A stretch of DNA of 64,000 nucleotides from Nematostella vectensis (GCF_932526225.1 NC_064046.1:7427219-7491218), one strand, 5' to 3'; counted from the stretch's first letter, positions 50,429-62,901 are shown. A program made the numbers and translations. The notes: a model not told the origin generated them from the sequence alone.

Positions 50429-53400
50429 ACAAAGCACTAGTAAACCACGTGATAGCTGAACATGACGTCACGGAGCTGTTGGATTGCGTGTTCGCCTGTC
50501 TGAGCGCCGAGCAATGCTTCTCCCTCAACTTTAGGGATGAACATGGCGCCTGCGAGCTCAACAACGTCACGGCCTTGAACGCGCTCAGCTCTGATTTGAT
50601 TCCTGACTTAGGAAGCAAGTACTACGATGGGGCCGATTATGTGAGTTTGTCAAGTGTGATAATGTGAGTTTGACGAGTGCGATTATGCGAGTTTGTCGGT
50701 TTTTCATGTCTGGTATTTCAGGTTTTACCGGTTTGTTTCCCGTCTCCCTGCATGACTGGTATTTTAGGTTCTACTGGTTTGTGCTTCATCTCCCTGCATG
50801 TGTGGTATTTCAGGTTTTACCAGTTTGTGCTTCATCTCCCTGCATCAATGGCGGTACATGTACAGAGTCATGTGACGGAACAGTTTATGAGTGCGCATGC
50901 GCTAACACATTTGCTGGAGAAAACTGCCAGACATGGATAGGTAACCAACAGACATCAATATTCTCATGATTATCATTTTGCTACTAAAAATGAGTTAAGT
51001 CTTCCTGCATACGCTTCATGAACGTCTTACAGCGAGACATAAGTTGCTGATCTGTTATTATAGCCATAACTTAGGGAATTCCGAATCGGGAATTTGGATA
51101 TGATAGTCAAAACACTAAGGTCGGTAACGCATCTTCAATCCGGTTTTTTGTCATTATTGTAAACCAAGCCAAGACGCTATATTTCCTGATAGATACAATA
51201 AATTGGTATCGACCTGTTTCGGTTTTATAACTCTTCCCTTGAAATACAGCTTGCAATTGAGACTAGCTCTATTTTCTTTGGTCTTTTACTTCAAGGTTAT
51301 AATGGATCGTCTTCAGAAACCCCCGGCAGATCGTGTCTGACTATAAAATTGAATGGCAATTCCCGGGATGACGGGATTTACTGGATTCAACCAACTCCAG
51401 CAGTAGAACCCTTCACGGTCTATTGTGATATGACCACTGATGGAGGTACGAGCGATGATAACACATGGGAGGGAGGGAACAGGTTCACGGTCTACTGTGA
51501 TATAACCACTGATGGAGGTACGAGCAATGATAAGCCATGGGAGGGAGGGGACCGGGTCACCATGTAATGTGATATGACGACTGATGGAGGTACGAGCAAT
51601 GTTAACCCATGGGAGGGAGGGGACGGGGTCACGGTCTACTGTGATATGACGAGTGATGGGGGTACGAGCAATGATAAGCCCATGGCCACTGTCTAATGGC
51701 CACTGATGGCTGAGGTGTGGCCTATGATGAGGAGGAAGTGGCACTGCTTCAAGGTCTACTGTCACATGACCAATTATAGTCTGAGCAATAATAATCCCAA
51801 AGTTCGAAGAAGTTTAGTAGCAGGATCCAATATTTAGCAAATTCGGGTCAACGCCCCTCGAACAAGGACCTATATTATTGCTTTATTTCCGTGCTACCCT
51901 TCCATAGATGTACTGAACTGGACGCCTCAAATTGCGCTGAAGACTGACGCCATCACCGAGATCTAGACGCCAACAGCAATCAGTTGAAGATAATGCATGA
52001 TACTTAGTCGATGATGTATAGCTTTAATTTTTTTTCCTGACAATAACAATGTTACAGGACGGGTTGTACTATTGTTTAAGTTATAGTCTAGTATTTCATG
52101 TTCCTATCTTGAAAAACGGAAGTTCTTAAGTTTTTTTGTTTTAATAATAATTCAGAATTTGTTTACAATTGATGGTTTCCTTAGTCTAGATTTTAAAAGG
52201 CCCTGGACCCTCCAATTCGATGACCTTTTAGTGCATCTTAATCCAGGGAGTGTCCGGTTTCCTATACGTGGCAAAATCATGTTTTTTTTCTTTTCGTTTC
52301 GGACGATTTATTTGGCAAGCTAAACTCTTGAATGGTCTTCAAAACCACATGCCATCTTCACCCCTATGTTAAAACATCATTTATTTTTATCGTTATTTCA
52401 TTTAAAGGAAAATGTTGTAGTCGGGCTCTTTGAGCATGCGCAGTTAAGTTTTGAAAGTTGCTTAATCATTAGTGTTATATTAGAGTTACCTTGACTTCAT
52501 TGATTATTTTGTAAATACGCAGGGACGAGAGACCAACTCTGAGATTTCCTACGCCCTCACGCTTTTGGCAGATTGGTTCGTTTGGCCGAATGTATCCAAT
52601 TCTCCCAGTTCCCTCTTGAATTGTTTTACATTTGTTTCCTTTCATGTGGGACCATCAAATGGGTTGCTTTCTAGTTCTAGCGTATACATATAGCGAGCTT
52701 AGTCCAGCCTCGCCTTCGTCTTAAAGATCCCGGCAAGTCCCCAAACAACAACATATCGAATAGACGTTGCGCTCCTGCTCAGCAAAACGTGGCTGGTAAA
52801 CCAAAAATACATGCTTGGTTATCTATCGACAGCAAACGAAACCGGAATCATGGGCAGCCTACCAAACCCGCCCAAGGGAATCATGGGAAGCCTACCAAAC
52901 CCGCCCAAGGGAATCATGGGCAGCACACCAAACCCGCCCAAGGGAATCATGGGCAGCACACCAAACCCGCCCAAGGGAATCATGGGCAGCACACCAAACC
53001 CGCCCAAGGGAATCATGGGCAGCACACCAAACCCGCCCAAGGGAATCATGGGCAGTACACCAAACCCGCCCAAGGGAATCATGGGCAGTACACCTAACCC
53101 GCCCAAGGGAATCATGGGCAGCACACCAAACCCGCCCAAGGGAATCATGGGCAGCACACCAAACCCGCCCAAGGGAATCATGGGCAGCACACCAAACCCG
53201 CCCAAGAGAATCATGGGCAGCCTACCAAACCCGCCCAAGGGAATCATGGGCAGCACACCAAACCCGCCCAAGGAAATCATGGGCAGCACACCAAACCCGC
53301 CCAAGGGAATCATGGGCAGCACACCAAACCCGCCCAAGGGAATCATGGACAGCACACCACATCCGCACAAGGGAATCATGGGCAGCACACCAAACCCGCC

Positions 53401-56364
53401 CAAGAGAATCATGGGCAGCCTACCAAACCCGCCCAAGGGAATCATGGGCAGCACACCAAACCCGCCCAAGGGAATCATGGGCAGCACACCAAACCCGCCC
53501 AAGGGAATCATGGGCAGCACACCAAACCCGCCCTATGAATCATGGGCAGCACACCAAACCCGCACAAGGGAATCATGGGCAGCACACCAAACCCGCCCAA
53601 GGGAATCATGGGCAGCACACCACACCCGCACAAGGGAATCATGGGCAGCACACCAAACCCGCACAAGGGAATCATGGGCAGCACACCAAACCCGCCCAAG
53701 GGAATTATGGGCAGCACACCAAACCCGCACAAGGGAATCATGGACAGCACACCAAACCCGCACAAGGGAATCATGGGCAGCACACCAAACCCGCCCAAGG
53801 GAATTATGGGCAGTACACCTAACCCGCCCAAGGGAATCATGGGCAGCACACCAAACCCGCCCAAGGGAATCATGGGCAGTACACTAAACCCGCCCAAGGG
53901 AATCATGGGCAGTACACTAAACCCGCCCAAGGGAATCATGGGCAGTACACCAAACCCGCCCAAGGGAATCATGGGCAGTACACTAAACCCGCCCAAGGGA
54001 ATCATGGGCAGCACACCAAACCCGCACAAGGGAATCATGGGCAGCTCACCAAACCCGCCCAAGGGAATCATGGGCAGCACACCAAACCCGCCCAAGGGAA
54101 TCATGGGAAGCCTACCAAACCCGCACAAGGAAATCATGGGCAGCTCACCAAACCCGCCCAAGGGAATCATGGGCAGCACACCAAACCCGCCCAAGGGAAT
54201 CATGGGAAGCCTACCAAACCCGCCCAAGGGAATCATGGGCAGCACACCAAACCCGCCCAAGGGAATCATGGGCAGCACACCAAACCCGCCCAAGGGAATC
54301 ATGGGCAGCACACCAAACCCGCACAAGGGAATCATGGGCAGTACACCAAACCCGTCCAAGGGAATCAGGGGAAGCCTACCAAATCCACACAAGGGAATCA
54401 TGGGCAGCACACCAAACCCGCCCTAGGGAATCATGGGCAGCACACCAAACCCGCACAAGGGAATTATGGGCAGCAATCGGGGAAGCCAAACTGACTGGTG
54501 CTGTCTTCAAGCAAGCCTAAGGAAGCCGTGTAAGATATCGCATTCTAAAACCCAATCATCAGCCATTCAGACATGACCAGGGTGAGCTCAATGTTGTTTT
54601 GCATCAACAACAAAGTAATTAATAACTTGATTACGGATCTATTAAACCTGTTGTTTCGTTGAAACACTTAAAACGTACCACTGTTTTAACATACCTATTT
54701 TAATAGACGTTGTCAGTGCAGATGGCGAATGGCAATTGGCAAATGGCAGTTTTAAAACCATGCTTAGGGGTATAATAAAGATGATATGCAATATAATCGC
54801 ATTTTTTGCATTCAGTGGAAATTTGAGGATTTTGAAATTTTCTGATAGCAGAAGTGCCATTGACAATTGGCATTTGCACTGACGACAACATATTTTGAAA
54901 TAGGTGTATAAGTTGATAACACATTTTAGGTCTTTTAGGTGGTTGGACTGCGATCAAGAAACTAGAAATCACCAGTACTCCAGTCTCGACGGATCTCCTC
55001 ACCACAGAAAATTACCGCACGATCTCTGATATCCAAAACATCGCATACCTCCTTGAGGCACCTGGGATGCTAAGCTTAAAGAGAGACATGGGGTTTGACC
55101 AGATGCGCTTCTATTGCTACAAGGGCTCGGTCGGCAGGGTGGTCCACATCATGACCAAGAGGGAGGGGCTCGGCTTCGACGTCATCAGGTGAGAATGTGT
55201 CTTACGGGATGTCCCTTTCATCAGATGAGAACGCGTCTTACAAGATGTCCCTTTCTTCAGGTGAGAACGCGTCTCACAGGATCTCTCTTTTATCCGGTGA
55301 GAACGCGTCTAACGGGATGTCCCTTTCATCAGGTGAGAATTCGTCTTACGGGATGTCTCTTTCATCAGGTGAGAATTCGTCTTAGGGGATGTCTCTTTTA
55401 TCAGGTGAGAACGCGTCTTACAGGATGTCCCATTCATCAGGTGAGAATTCGTCTTACGGGATGCCCCTTTCATCAGGTGAGAACGCGTCTAACGGGTTGT
55501 CCCTTTTATCAGGTGAGAATTCGTCTTACGGGATGTCCCTTTTATCAGCTGAGAACGCGTCTTACGGGATGTCCCTTTAATCAGGTGAGAATTCGTCTTA
55601 CGGGATGTCCCTTTTATCAGGTGAGAACGCGTCTTACAGGATGTCCCATTCATCAGGTGAGAATTCGTCTTATGGGATGTCCCTTTTATCAGGTGAGAAC
55701 GCGTCTTCATATTGACATGGAAGCTTTCTTATACTAGGTTCTGAGCCACCTCATATTGACATGGAAGCTTTCTTATGTTAGGTTTTGAGCTTGGTCTCAT
55801 TTTGACATGGAAGCTTTTTTATACTTGTTTTTGAGCCATCTCATATTGACTCATATTGGTTCTGAGCATAGTCTCATTGACATCAGTCTCATAGAACATT
55901 GGATCGAATCGAATCTGGAATAAGTCGTTTTTGCGATGGAGACCGTCAAGGCGGTGGATAATTGTCCTCTTGTATTTTGACAATGAATAAAATTTGATAT
56001 TCATAAATGCGCGTTTTCTGCATTTTCACTGATAATCTTTTCGTCTTACCAAAGGTATCTCATTGAGAATCCGGTTCCACATCCCCCAGCATGCAATTCG
56101 TTCACTCGGCTATCAGACGACACGTCCGTGTTGTCCCGACGATGCGCCGAGTGGGGGAACCTCTGTAATGGGGCCACCAACTGCGACCAGTGGGGGAACA
56201 CAGCCTTTGATGGTCCTTGGAGAACTGCACATAGGCAAGCATACTTCACTAATCGAGCTACAGGAGAAACACATACTATCGGTTTTAGTGTCCAGCATCT
56301 ATTTTGTGACGATAATAGCAATTCAGTCGGGGTAGGTGATAAGTTTATGATATTTGTGCGCTAG
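50429..56364 (+). CDS. Secreted PAN-EGF-fibrinogen-like protein, paralog 1 (5' end missing)
   Basis: Five exons with matching phases: 50429-50640 PAN/apple domain (cysteines in LLDCVFACLSAEQCFSLNF and ACELNNVTA); 50814-50940 EGF-like domain with seven cysteines (CASSPCINGGTC ... CACANTFAGENC); 51296-51445 start of a fibrinogen/COLFI-like domain (RSCLTIKLNGNSRDDGIYW, then VYCDMTTDGG); 54939-55188 (GGGWTAIKKLE, QMRFYCYKG); 56055-56364 (RRCAEWGNLCNGATNCDQWG, ending DKFMIFVR and TAG). A signal-peptide exon should lie upstream but was not found. This architecture is common among anthozoan secreted recognition or matrix proteins; the ligand is unknown. Nearly every intron contains tandem repeats, and three of the visible junctions are themselves repeated. 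A paralog follows at 62902. AATAAA at 56675 is a likely 3' end. Confidence 0.82.
50635..50700 (+). repeat. 23-bp repeat carrying the PAN exon donor
   Basis: gattatgtgagtttgtcaag starts at 50635, with variant copies at 50658 (gataatgtgagttt) and 50681 (gattatgcgagttt). The exon ends at 50640, so the last six exon bases and the donor are repeated. Only the first two copies keep GT. Confidence 0.75.
50709..50853 (+). repeat. 46-bp repeat carrying the EGF exon acceptor, three copies
   Basis: Copies of tggtattt(c/t)ag followed by gtt and a (tt/ct)a(cc/ct) variant start give AG at 50720-50721, 50766-50767 and 50812-50813, a 46-bp period. Each copy includes the polypyrimidine-AG and the first ~30 exon bases up to the cctgcat stretch. 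Only the third acceptor gives a continuous EGF frame. Confidence 0.85.
51415..51690 (+). repeat. 72-bp repeat carrying an exon donor, four copies
   Basis: The end of the third visible exon (tctactgtgatatgaccact then gatggag) and its donor gtacgag recur with donors at 51446, 51518, 51590 and 51662. The second copy keeps the reading frame open; the third contains an in-frame TAA before its donor. Confidence 0.85.
52845..54475. repeat. 33-bp minisatellite in an intron of paralog 1
   Basis: About 49 units containing gggaatcatgggcagcacac followed by caaacccgcccaa. With an 11-codon period several frames stay open in both directions (plus strand GIMGSTPNPPK; minus strand LPMIPLGGFGV). It lies in the intron between 51445 and 54939 and is not considered coding. 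Confidence 0.95.
54687..54911. repeat. MITE-like inverted repeat, ~70-bp arms
   Basis: The left arm (atacctatttt, gttgtcagtgca, ggcaattggcaaatggcag) is matched in inverse orientation by the right arm ending gaaataggtgtataa near 54911. It lies just before the fourth visible exon of paralog 1. Confidence 0.55.
55178..55712 (+). repeat. 36-bp repeat carrying an exon donor, fifteen copies
   Basis: The fourth visible exon ends gacgtcatcag at 55188. The string (t)catcag then gtgagaa recurs every 36 bp from 55189 to 55693, fifteen donor positions in all. Thirteen keep GT; 55225 reads AT and 55549 reads CT. Reading on from the exon frame meets TGA inside the first gtgaga, so only the first donor keeps the protein. 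Confidence 0.9.
55705..55890. repeat. ~57-bp degenerate repeat after the donor array
   Basis: tcatattgacatggaagctt recurs near 55708 and 55751, then more weakly near 55800 and 55840, spaced by tgagcc or tgagct. Intronic. Confidence 0.6.
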
Positions 56365-57310
56365 ATTTGTAGACTGTTAGCATGGGTGCATTCTCTGGAG
56401 CCCAGGTCGGCCCAGACAAGAGGAACCTCGAGACCTAGGTCGGCATTTTACCCACAATGCTTTACGAAAGTGCCTATTTCAGCGTCTGTGAAAGTCGAAA
56501 TATAGCATTTCTTTTGCTATATGTTTGTATGATATTTTAGTAAATTCTTATGCGGTTGTGTGCATTTATTCTCTTAGGTTTATAAGTTCAATCAGATAGT
56601 CTTACATCAGATAGATAGTCTACAGCAGTAAAATGCATTCTCATAATTATTGCCGCACAAATTCAATTTTGGATAATAAAAGATTGTATTAGATATTCTA
56701 CATGAATTTTTAGGGAGTTACGCAGTCTGGTAGACATTTTAAGTTATGCGTCTTTGCACTTAAAAACACGTGAAATAATAAACAGTTATTTGGACAGACT
56801 GTTTCTTATTTCCATAATGCTTTTAAGAACGACACACAATCGTCCAATGCATGCTGGGATGTGGCAACACTGATTTTATGTATGTTTACCTTTAGCTTCT
56901 TCTTTTTGCGACAAAATAACAAACTCCAGCAATTTGTTTTAAGAATATGTGGAGGCTTTTCAATGTTATCATCCTTTTCTTACTTTCTGTCCTTTGTGTA
57001 GACAAAAGTGTTTGTTCGAGATGTTTTAACGATGTTATTTTAAGTCCTTTATGCGGCCGGCAGTAATTGTGTGGTGATTGCTTAAGATATTATTGTCACA
57101 ATGTTATTGGTTCACGGATGTTTAATCAGAATAGTTAGGGTACGGGTTGTGAAGTGGCGCATTTGACTAGCATAGAAGCCGACGGAGAATAGTAAAACTC
57201 AGTCTACTTCAGAGTCTAATAAAGGTCAAGTGTAACAAACCGCGGTCCAGACCTATTTCATGACACTTATGTTTTCCCGCAATATTCAGATGCGTAAACG
57301 GGGAGAACGT
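56365..57310. other. 3' flank of paralog 1, no further gene seen
   Basis: Contains AATAAA at 56675-56680 as a likely polyadenylation signal. Otherwise unassigned. Confidence 0.45.
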
Positions 57311-57390
57311 GCGGCTCGTATACTCCATCCTGTGCCGATGCCATTCTACCGCGGCTCGTGTACTCCATCCGGTGCCGATACCATTCTACC
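57311..57390. repeat. 40-bp tandem duplication
   Basis: Units start gcggctcgt at 57311 and 57351 and differ at about three bases. Confidence 0.8.
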
Positions 57391-57597
57391 ACGGCGTCGC
57401 CAATGCGTTCGAAAATCGCATGTTTTGTTATAAGGGTATAGACAGTACCTGCTTTCTAGTCAACAGTACTAATTTGAAAACACAAACATAGACATTGCAG
57501 GTGACACACTCTTATTAATAATATGGTCAATATATCGACTTGACAGCGAGAGAGCTCGCAGACCGAGTCTTTACAGGCAAGGGAGCGTGCTCCATCG

Positions 57598-57789
57598 AGT
57601 ATTAATCAAACGTTTGCCGACATGCCTACTAGCAAGGATTCGCGACAAAGGTGCGAAATCTAGTATTAATCAAAAGTTTGCAGACATGCCTACTAGCAAG
57701 GATTCGCGACAAAGGTGCGAAATTTAGTATTAGTCAAAAGTTCGCAGACATGCCAACTAGCAAGGATTCGCGACAAAGGTGCGAAATCT
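57598..57789. repeat. 64-bp tandem repeat, three copies
   Basis: Units start agtatta at 57598, 57662 and 57726 and share actagcaaggattcgcgaca then aaggtgcgaaat. Confidence 0.9.
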
Positions 57790-58663
57790 AATGTTCCCTT
57801 GGGTGTCTTGTGGATATACATCTTCGTGTAGCACTAAGAGTTTTAGCAATTTGCAATCCATGCCCCGCTACAACGGAGGGAATTCCAAAGTGTGGGTGGG
57901 TGGTGTCACGTCTTTCAGTGCCTATTCCTAAAGTTCTTAAAGGGGGTTAAAACACGGTATTATGGCCACTTCCAGGGGGTGGAAATGCAATAGGCTGGAC
58001 AGGTGAGAGAGAGGTGGGTGGACAGGTGGGAGGGAGGTTTGCTGGAGGAAATTCCCTACGTGTGTGTGTGGGGATTGTCTCTTCTGGAATCGTACTATTC
58101 CCATTCTTGTATATCTTGTATAATCATCTAAAATTTTATTAAAAAAGACCAGCGTTTTCTTGACCGTTTATAATATAATGCTCTTGACGGTTGGGTTCCA
58201 GTTATCATTGCTTCGTAACACAACGCAGATGTTTAAACAAAGAATCATTGATTTTATCCCGGTTATTTTGTATACCTCTAGAGTGAAAACCTTAGCGAAC
58301 AGATAGTTAGACCTTCTTTACGGTTCATTATATTAGTTGCGGGTTAAGTGTTCGCAAAACACCGCGTTTAATCTTCCTTGTACCGAGTCGAAATCCCAAA
58401 TCAACAACCAAATCCACAAATCAACACGTTGGGTTCTAAGAGACGGACAATTTAAAATGATCCGAAGGATGCGTTAGTCTTGCTTTTCTTCCGGTCGCAT
58501 GATGATTTTTGTATTCCTTCTGAGGTTGCATGTTTTCTTTTCGTAAGCAACTTCCTTTTGTTGTTTAATATTTTTCCCTTTGGTTTTGGATCCCCGCCTT
58601 TTTATCGTGTTTTTTGTTGTTGTTCTCCTCCCCCCCCTCTTTGCTTTTCTAACGGTCATTCCC
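57790..58663. other. Intergenic, no gene seen
   Basis: Unassigned sequence between the two paralogs, pyrimidine-rich just before the 22-bp array. Confidence 0.4.
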
Positions 58664-61156
58664 TAAGGCCACACGGTAAGTGTAACCAGGACACATGGTG
58701 AGTGGAACCAGGCCACATTGTGAGTGGAACCAGGCCACATGGTGAGTGGAACCAGGCCCCATGGTGAGTGGAACCAGGCCGCATGGTGAGTGTAACCAGG
58801 CCACATGGTGAGTGGAACCAGGCCCCATGGTGAGTGGAACCAGGCCGCATATTGAGTGTAACCAGGCCACATGGTGAGTGGAACCAGGACACATGGTGAG
58901 TGGAACCAGGCCACATGGTGAATGTAACCAGGACACATGGTGAGTGGAACCAGGCCACATGGTAAGTGTAACCAGGCCACATGGTGAGTGGAACCAGGAC
59001 ACATGGTGAGTGGAACCAGGCCACATGGTGAGTGGAACCAGGCCACATGGTGAGTGGAACCAGGCCACATCGTGAGTGGAACCAGGCCCCATGGTGAGTG
59101 GAACCAGGCCGCATGGTGAGTGTAACCAGGCCACATTGTGTGTGTAACCAGGCCACATGGTGAGTGTAACCAGGCCACATGGTGAGTGGAACCAGGCCAC
59201 ATGGTGAGTGTAATGAGGCCACATGGTGAGTGGAACCAGGCCACATGGTGAGTGGAACCAGGCCACATTGTGAGTGTAACCAGGCCACATGGTGAGTGTA
59301 ACCAGGCCACATGGTGAGTGGAACCAGGCCACATGGTAAGTGTAACCAGGCCACACGGTAAGTGTAACCAGGCCACACGGTAAGTGTAACCAGGCCACAT
59401 GGTGAGTGTAACCAGGCCACATGGTGAGTTTAACCAGGCCACATGGTAAGTGTGACCAGGCCACATGGTGAGTGTAACCAGGCCACATGGTAAGTTTAAC
59501 CAGGCCACAGGGTAAGTGTAACCAGACCACATGGTGAGTGGAACCAGGCCACATGGTGAGTGGAACCAGGCCACGTGGTGAGTGGAACCAGGCCACATGG
59601 ATAGTTTAACCAGGCCACATCGTGAGTGTAACCAGGCCACATGGTGAATGTAACCAGGCCACATGGTGAATGTAACCAGGACACATGGTGAGTGGAACCA
59701 GGCCACATGGTAAGTGTAACCAGGCCACATGGTGAGTGTGACCAAGCCACACAGTAAGTGTAACCAGACCACATGGTGAGTGTAACCAGGACACATGGTG
59801 AGTGGAACCAGGCCACATGGTAAGTGTAACCAGGACACATGGTGAGTGCAACCAGGCCACATGGTGAGTGGAACCAGGCCACGTGGTGAGTGGAACCAGG
59901 CCACACAGTAAGTGTAACCAGACCACATGGTGAGTGTAACCAGGCCACATGGTGTGTGGAACCAGGCCACATGGTGAGTGGAACCAGGCCACGTGGTGAG
60001 TGGAACCAGGCCACATGGTTAGTTTAACCAGGCCACATGGTGAGTGTAACCAGGCCACACGGTAAGTGTAACCAGGCCACACGGTGAGTGTGACCAAGCC
60101 ACATGGTGAGTGTAACCAGGCCACATGGTGAGTGGAACCAGGCTACATGGTGAGTGGGACCAGGCTACATGGTAAGTGTAACCAGGCCACACGGTAAGTG
60201 TAACCAGGCCACATGGTGAGTTTAACCAGGCCACATGGTGAGTGTAACCAGGCCACATGGTGAGTGTAACCAGGCCACACGGTAATGGTAACCAGGCCAC
60301 ATGGTGAGTGTAACCAGGCCACATGGTAAGTTTAACCAGGCCACACAGTAAGTGTAACCAGACCGCATGGTGAGTGTAACCAGGCCACATGGTGAGTGGA
60401 ACCAGGCCACATGGTGAGTGGAACCAGGCCACGTGGTGAGTGGAACCAGGCCACATGGTTAGTTTAACCAGGCCACATGGTGAGTGTAACCAGGCCACAT
60501 GGTAAATGTAACCAGGCCACATGGTGAGTGTAACCAGGCCACACGGTAAGTGTAACCAGGCCACATGGTGAGTGTGACCAAGCCACATGGTGAGTGTAAC
60601 CAGGCCACATGGTGAGTGGAACCAGGCTACATGGTGAGTGGGACCAGGCTACATGTTAAGTGTAACCAGGCCACACGGTAAGTGTAACCAGGCCACATGG
60701 CGAGTTTAACCAGGCCACATGGTGAGTGTAACCAGGCCACATGGTGAGTGTAACCAGGCCACACGGTAATGGTAACCAGGCCACATGGTGAGTGTAACCA
60801 GGTCACATGGTGAGTGTAACCAGGCCACATGGTAAGTTTAACCAGGCCACACAGTAAGTGTAACCAGACCACATGGTGAGTGTAACCAGGCCACATGGTG
60901 TGTGGAACCAGGCCACATGGTGAGTGGAACCAGGCCACGTGGTGAGTGGAACCAGGCCACATGGTTAGTTTAACCAGGCCACATGGTGAGTGTAACCAGG
61001 CCACATGGTGAATGTAACCAGGCCACATGGTGAGTGTAACCAGGCCACACGGTAAGTGTAACCAGGCCACATGGTGAGTGTGACCAAGCCACATGGTGAG
61101 TGTAACCAGGCCACATGGTGAGTGGAACCAGGCTACATGGTGAGTGGAACCAGGCA
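58664..61156. repeat. 22-bp minisatellite between the paralogs
   Basis: About 113 units of the form caggccacatggtgagtg(t/g)aac. Three units make 66 bp, so long frames on the minus strand stay open (GLVTLTMWPGYTHHVAW type). It is not considered coding. Almost every unit contains ggtgagtg or ggtaagtg, a strong donor-like string on the plus strand. Confidence 0.95.
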
Positions 61157-61697
61157 AACGGTGACCTCAACCTGGGCGTTTAATTTCTGTCAAAACTTTT
61201 CGCTTTGTTTTGCCAGCCAAGCGTAATATTTGATGTACTGTCTCTTACCTATCAGATGGTGGAGCCTCGCAGCATGCCTTGCGGGCCTATTTATTCTGGC
61301 GGGGTCTTTTCATGCGCAGAAAAGAGGAAAGTGTTTCGGGGAAGCGGCATTTACGCGTAAACACCAAGGTCAGCTTGTAGCTCATAGTTGATAATGTAAC
61401 TATCAAAAGATTTTTTCTGCATCATAAATATAAGGAATTTTCCAACTGAAATGAGATACCTCCTAAGGAAGTTAAATTGATTCCAGCAACCCCTCCCCCG
61501 ACAAGATTTCCTGTCTACATCTTGGACTAGCGCAAAAAGATCACGTGACATTTTAAGTGGCTCAGCAAAAACAACTTATTTAGCACTTACAAATAAAGTC
61601 AAAAAGTTTTTTCAGAAAAGGTTGATTTTCACTTAAAGATTTTATTTTTTTGCCTTGAAATTGCCGCCTAAAAGGTCACATTATCTCTTAGCGCAAT
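61157..61697. other. Intergenic, no gene seen
   Basis: Between two minisatellites. No exon was recognised; a first exon for paralog 2 could lie here or further upstream. Confidence 0.4.
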
Positions 61698-62662
61698 TCC
61701 CATATAGCAGCTCCCATATATCAACTCCAATATAGCAACCCCCATACAGCAATTCCCATATAGCAACTCCCATATAGCAACTCCCATATAGCAGCTCCCA
61801 TATAGCAACTCCAATATAGCAGCTCCCATATAGCAACTCCAATATAGCAACTCCCATATAGCAACTCCCATATAGCAACTCCTATATAGCAACTCCCATA
61901 TAGCAGCTCCCATATAGGGACTCCCATATAGCAACTCCAATATAGCAGCTCCCATATAGCAACTCCAATATAGCAACTCCCATATAGCAACTCCCATATA
62001 GCAACTCCCATATAACAACTCCCATATAGCAGCTCCCATATAGGGACTCCCATATAGCAACTCCCATATAGGAACTCCCATATAGCAACTCCCATATAGC
62101 AACTCCCATGTAGCAACTCCCATATAGCAGCTCCCATATAGCAACTCCCATATTGGGACTCTCATATAGCAACTCCCATATAGCAACTCCCATATAGCAA
62201 CTCCCATATAGCAACTCCCATGTAGCAACTCCCATATAGCAGCTCCCATATAGCAACTCCCATATTGGGACTCTCATATAGCAACTCCCATATAACAACT
62301 CCCATATAGCAACCCCCATACAGCAACTCCAATATAGCAACTCCCATATAGCAACTCCAATATAGCAACTCCCATATAACAACTCCCATATAGCAACTCC
62401 TATATAGCAGCTCCCATATAGCAGCTCCCATATAGCAACTCCCATATAGCAACTCCTATATAGCAACTCCCATATAGCAACTCCCATATAGCAACTCCCA
62501 TATAGCAACTCCTATATAGCAGCTCCCATATAGCAACTCCCATGTAGCAACTCCCATGTAGCAACTCCCATATAGCAACTCCTATATAGCAGCTCCCATA
62601 TAGCAGCTCCCATATAGCAGCTCCCATATAGCAACTCCCATATAGCAACTCCCATATAGCAA
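61698..62662. repeat. 14-bp minisatellite
   Basis: About 69 units of tcccatatagcaac with variants (cagc, cccccatac, tgtagc, gggac). Three units make 42 bp, so minus-strand frames stay open (MGVAIWELLYGSCY type). It is not considered coding. Confidence 0.95.
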
Positions 62663-62901
62663 CCATTTCTTGCACAGCAACCATTTCCTACAAGAATGTA
62701 AGCGGATGACGGAGATTGTTTTCAAAAAATGTAAAGATGTTTCATTTTTGCCAGACAGCTGTATTTTCAAATTGCGGCTAATCAAAATGTCCAACTATAA
62801 AGCTACTGTGCATGGCAATGGAAAAATAAAAAATACATATATTAATGGACGTGTTGTCAAGCAAAAGACAAATGAGATTTTATCTAATAATTTCATATTA
62901 G

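Noticed and set aside
49182-50618. 478-codon minus-strand open frame with decapeptide repeats
   Set aside because: It is a 30-bp minisatellite kept open by its period, and its first part is antisense to the PAN exon.
52811-54426. Long open frames of 233-358 codons on both strands
   Set aside because: All are different readings of one 33-bp intronic minisatellite. Openness in many frames at once is a repeat artefact.
55114-55737. 207-codon plus-strand frame (RTRLTGCPF type)
   Set aside because: It is an off-frame reading of exon 4 and the 36-bp donor repeat; the true exon frame ends at the first donor.
58649-61170. Many minus-strand frames of 170-435 codons (MWPGYTHH type)
   Set aside because: They are readings of a 22-bp minisatellite. 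There is no start context, no domain, and no non-repeat flank that is protein-like.
61668-62794. Minus-strand frames of the MGVAIWELLYGSCY type
   Set aside because: They are readings of a 14-bp minisatellite.
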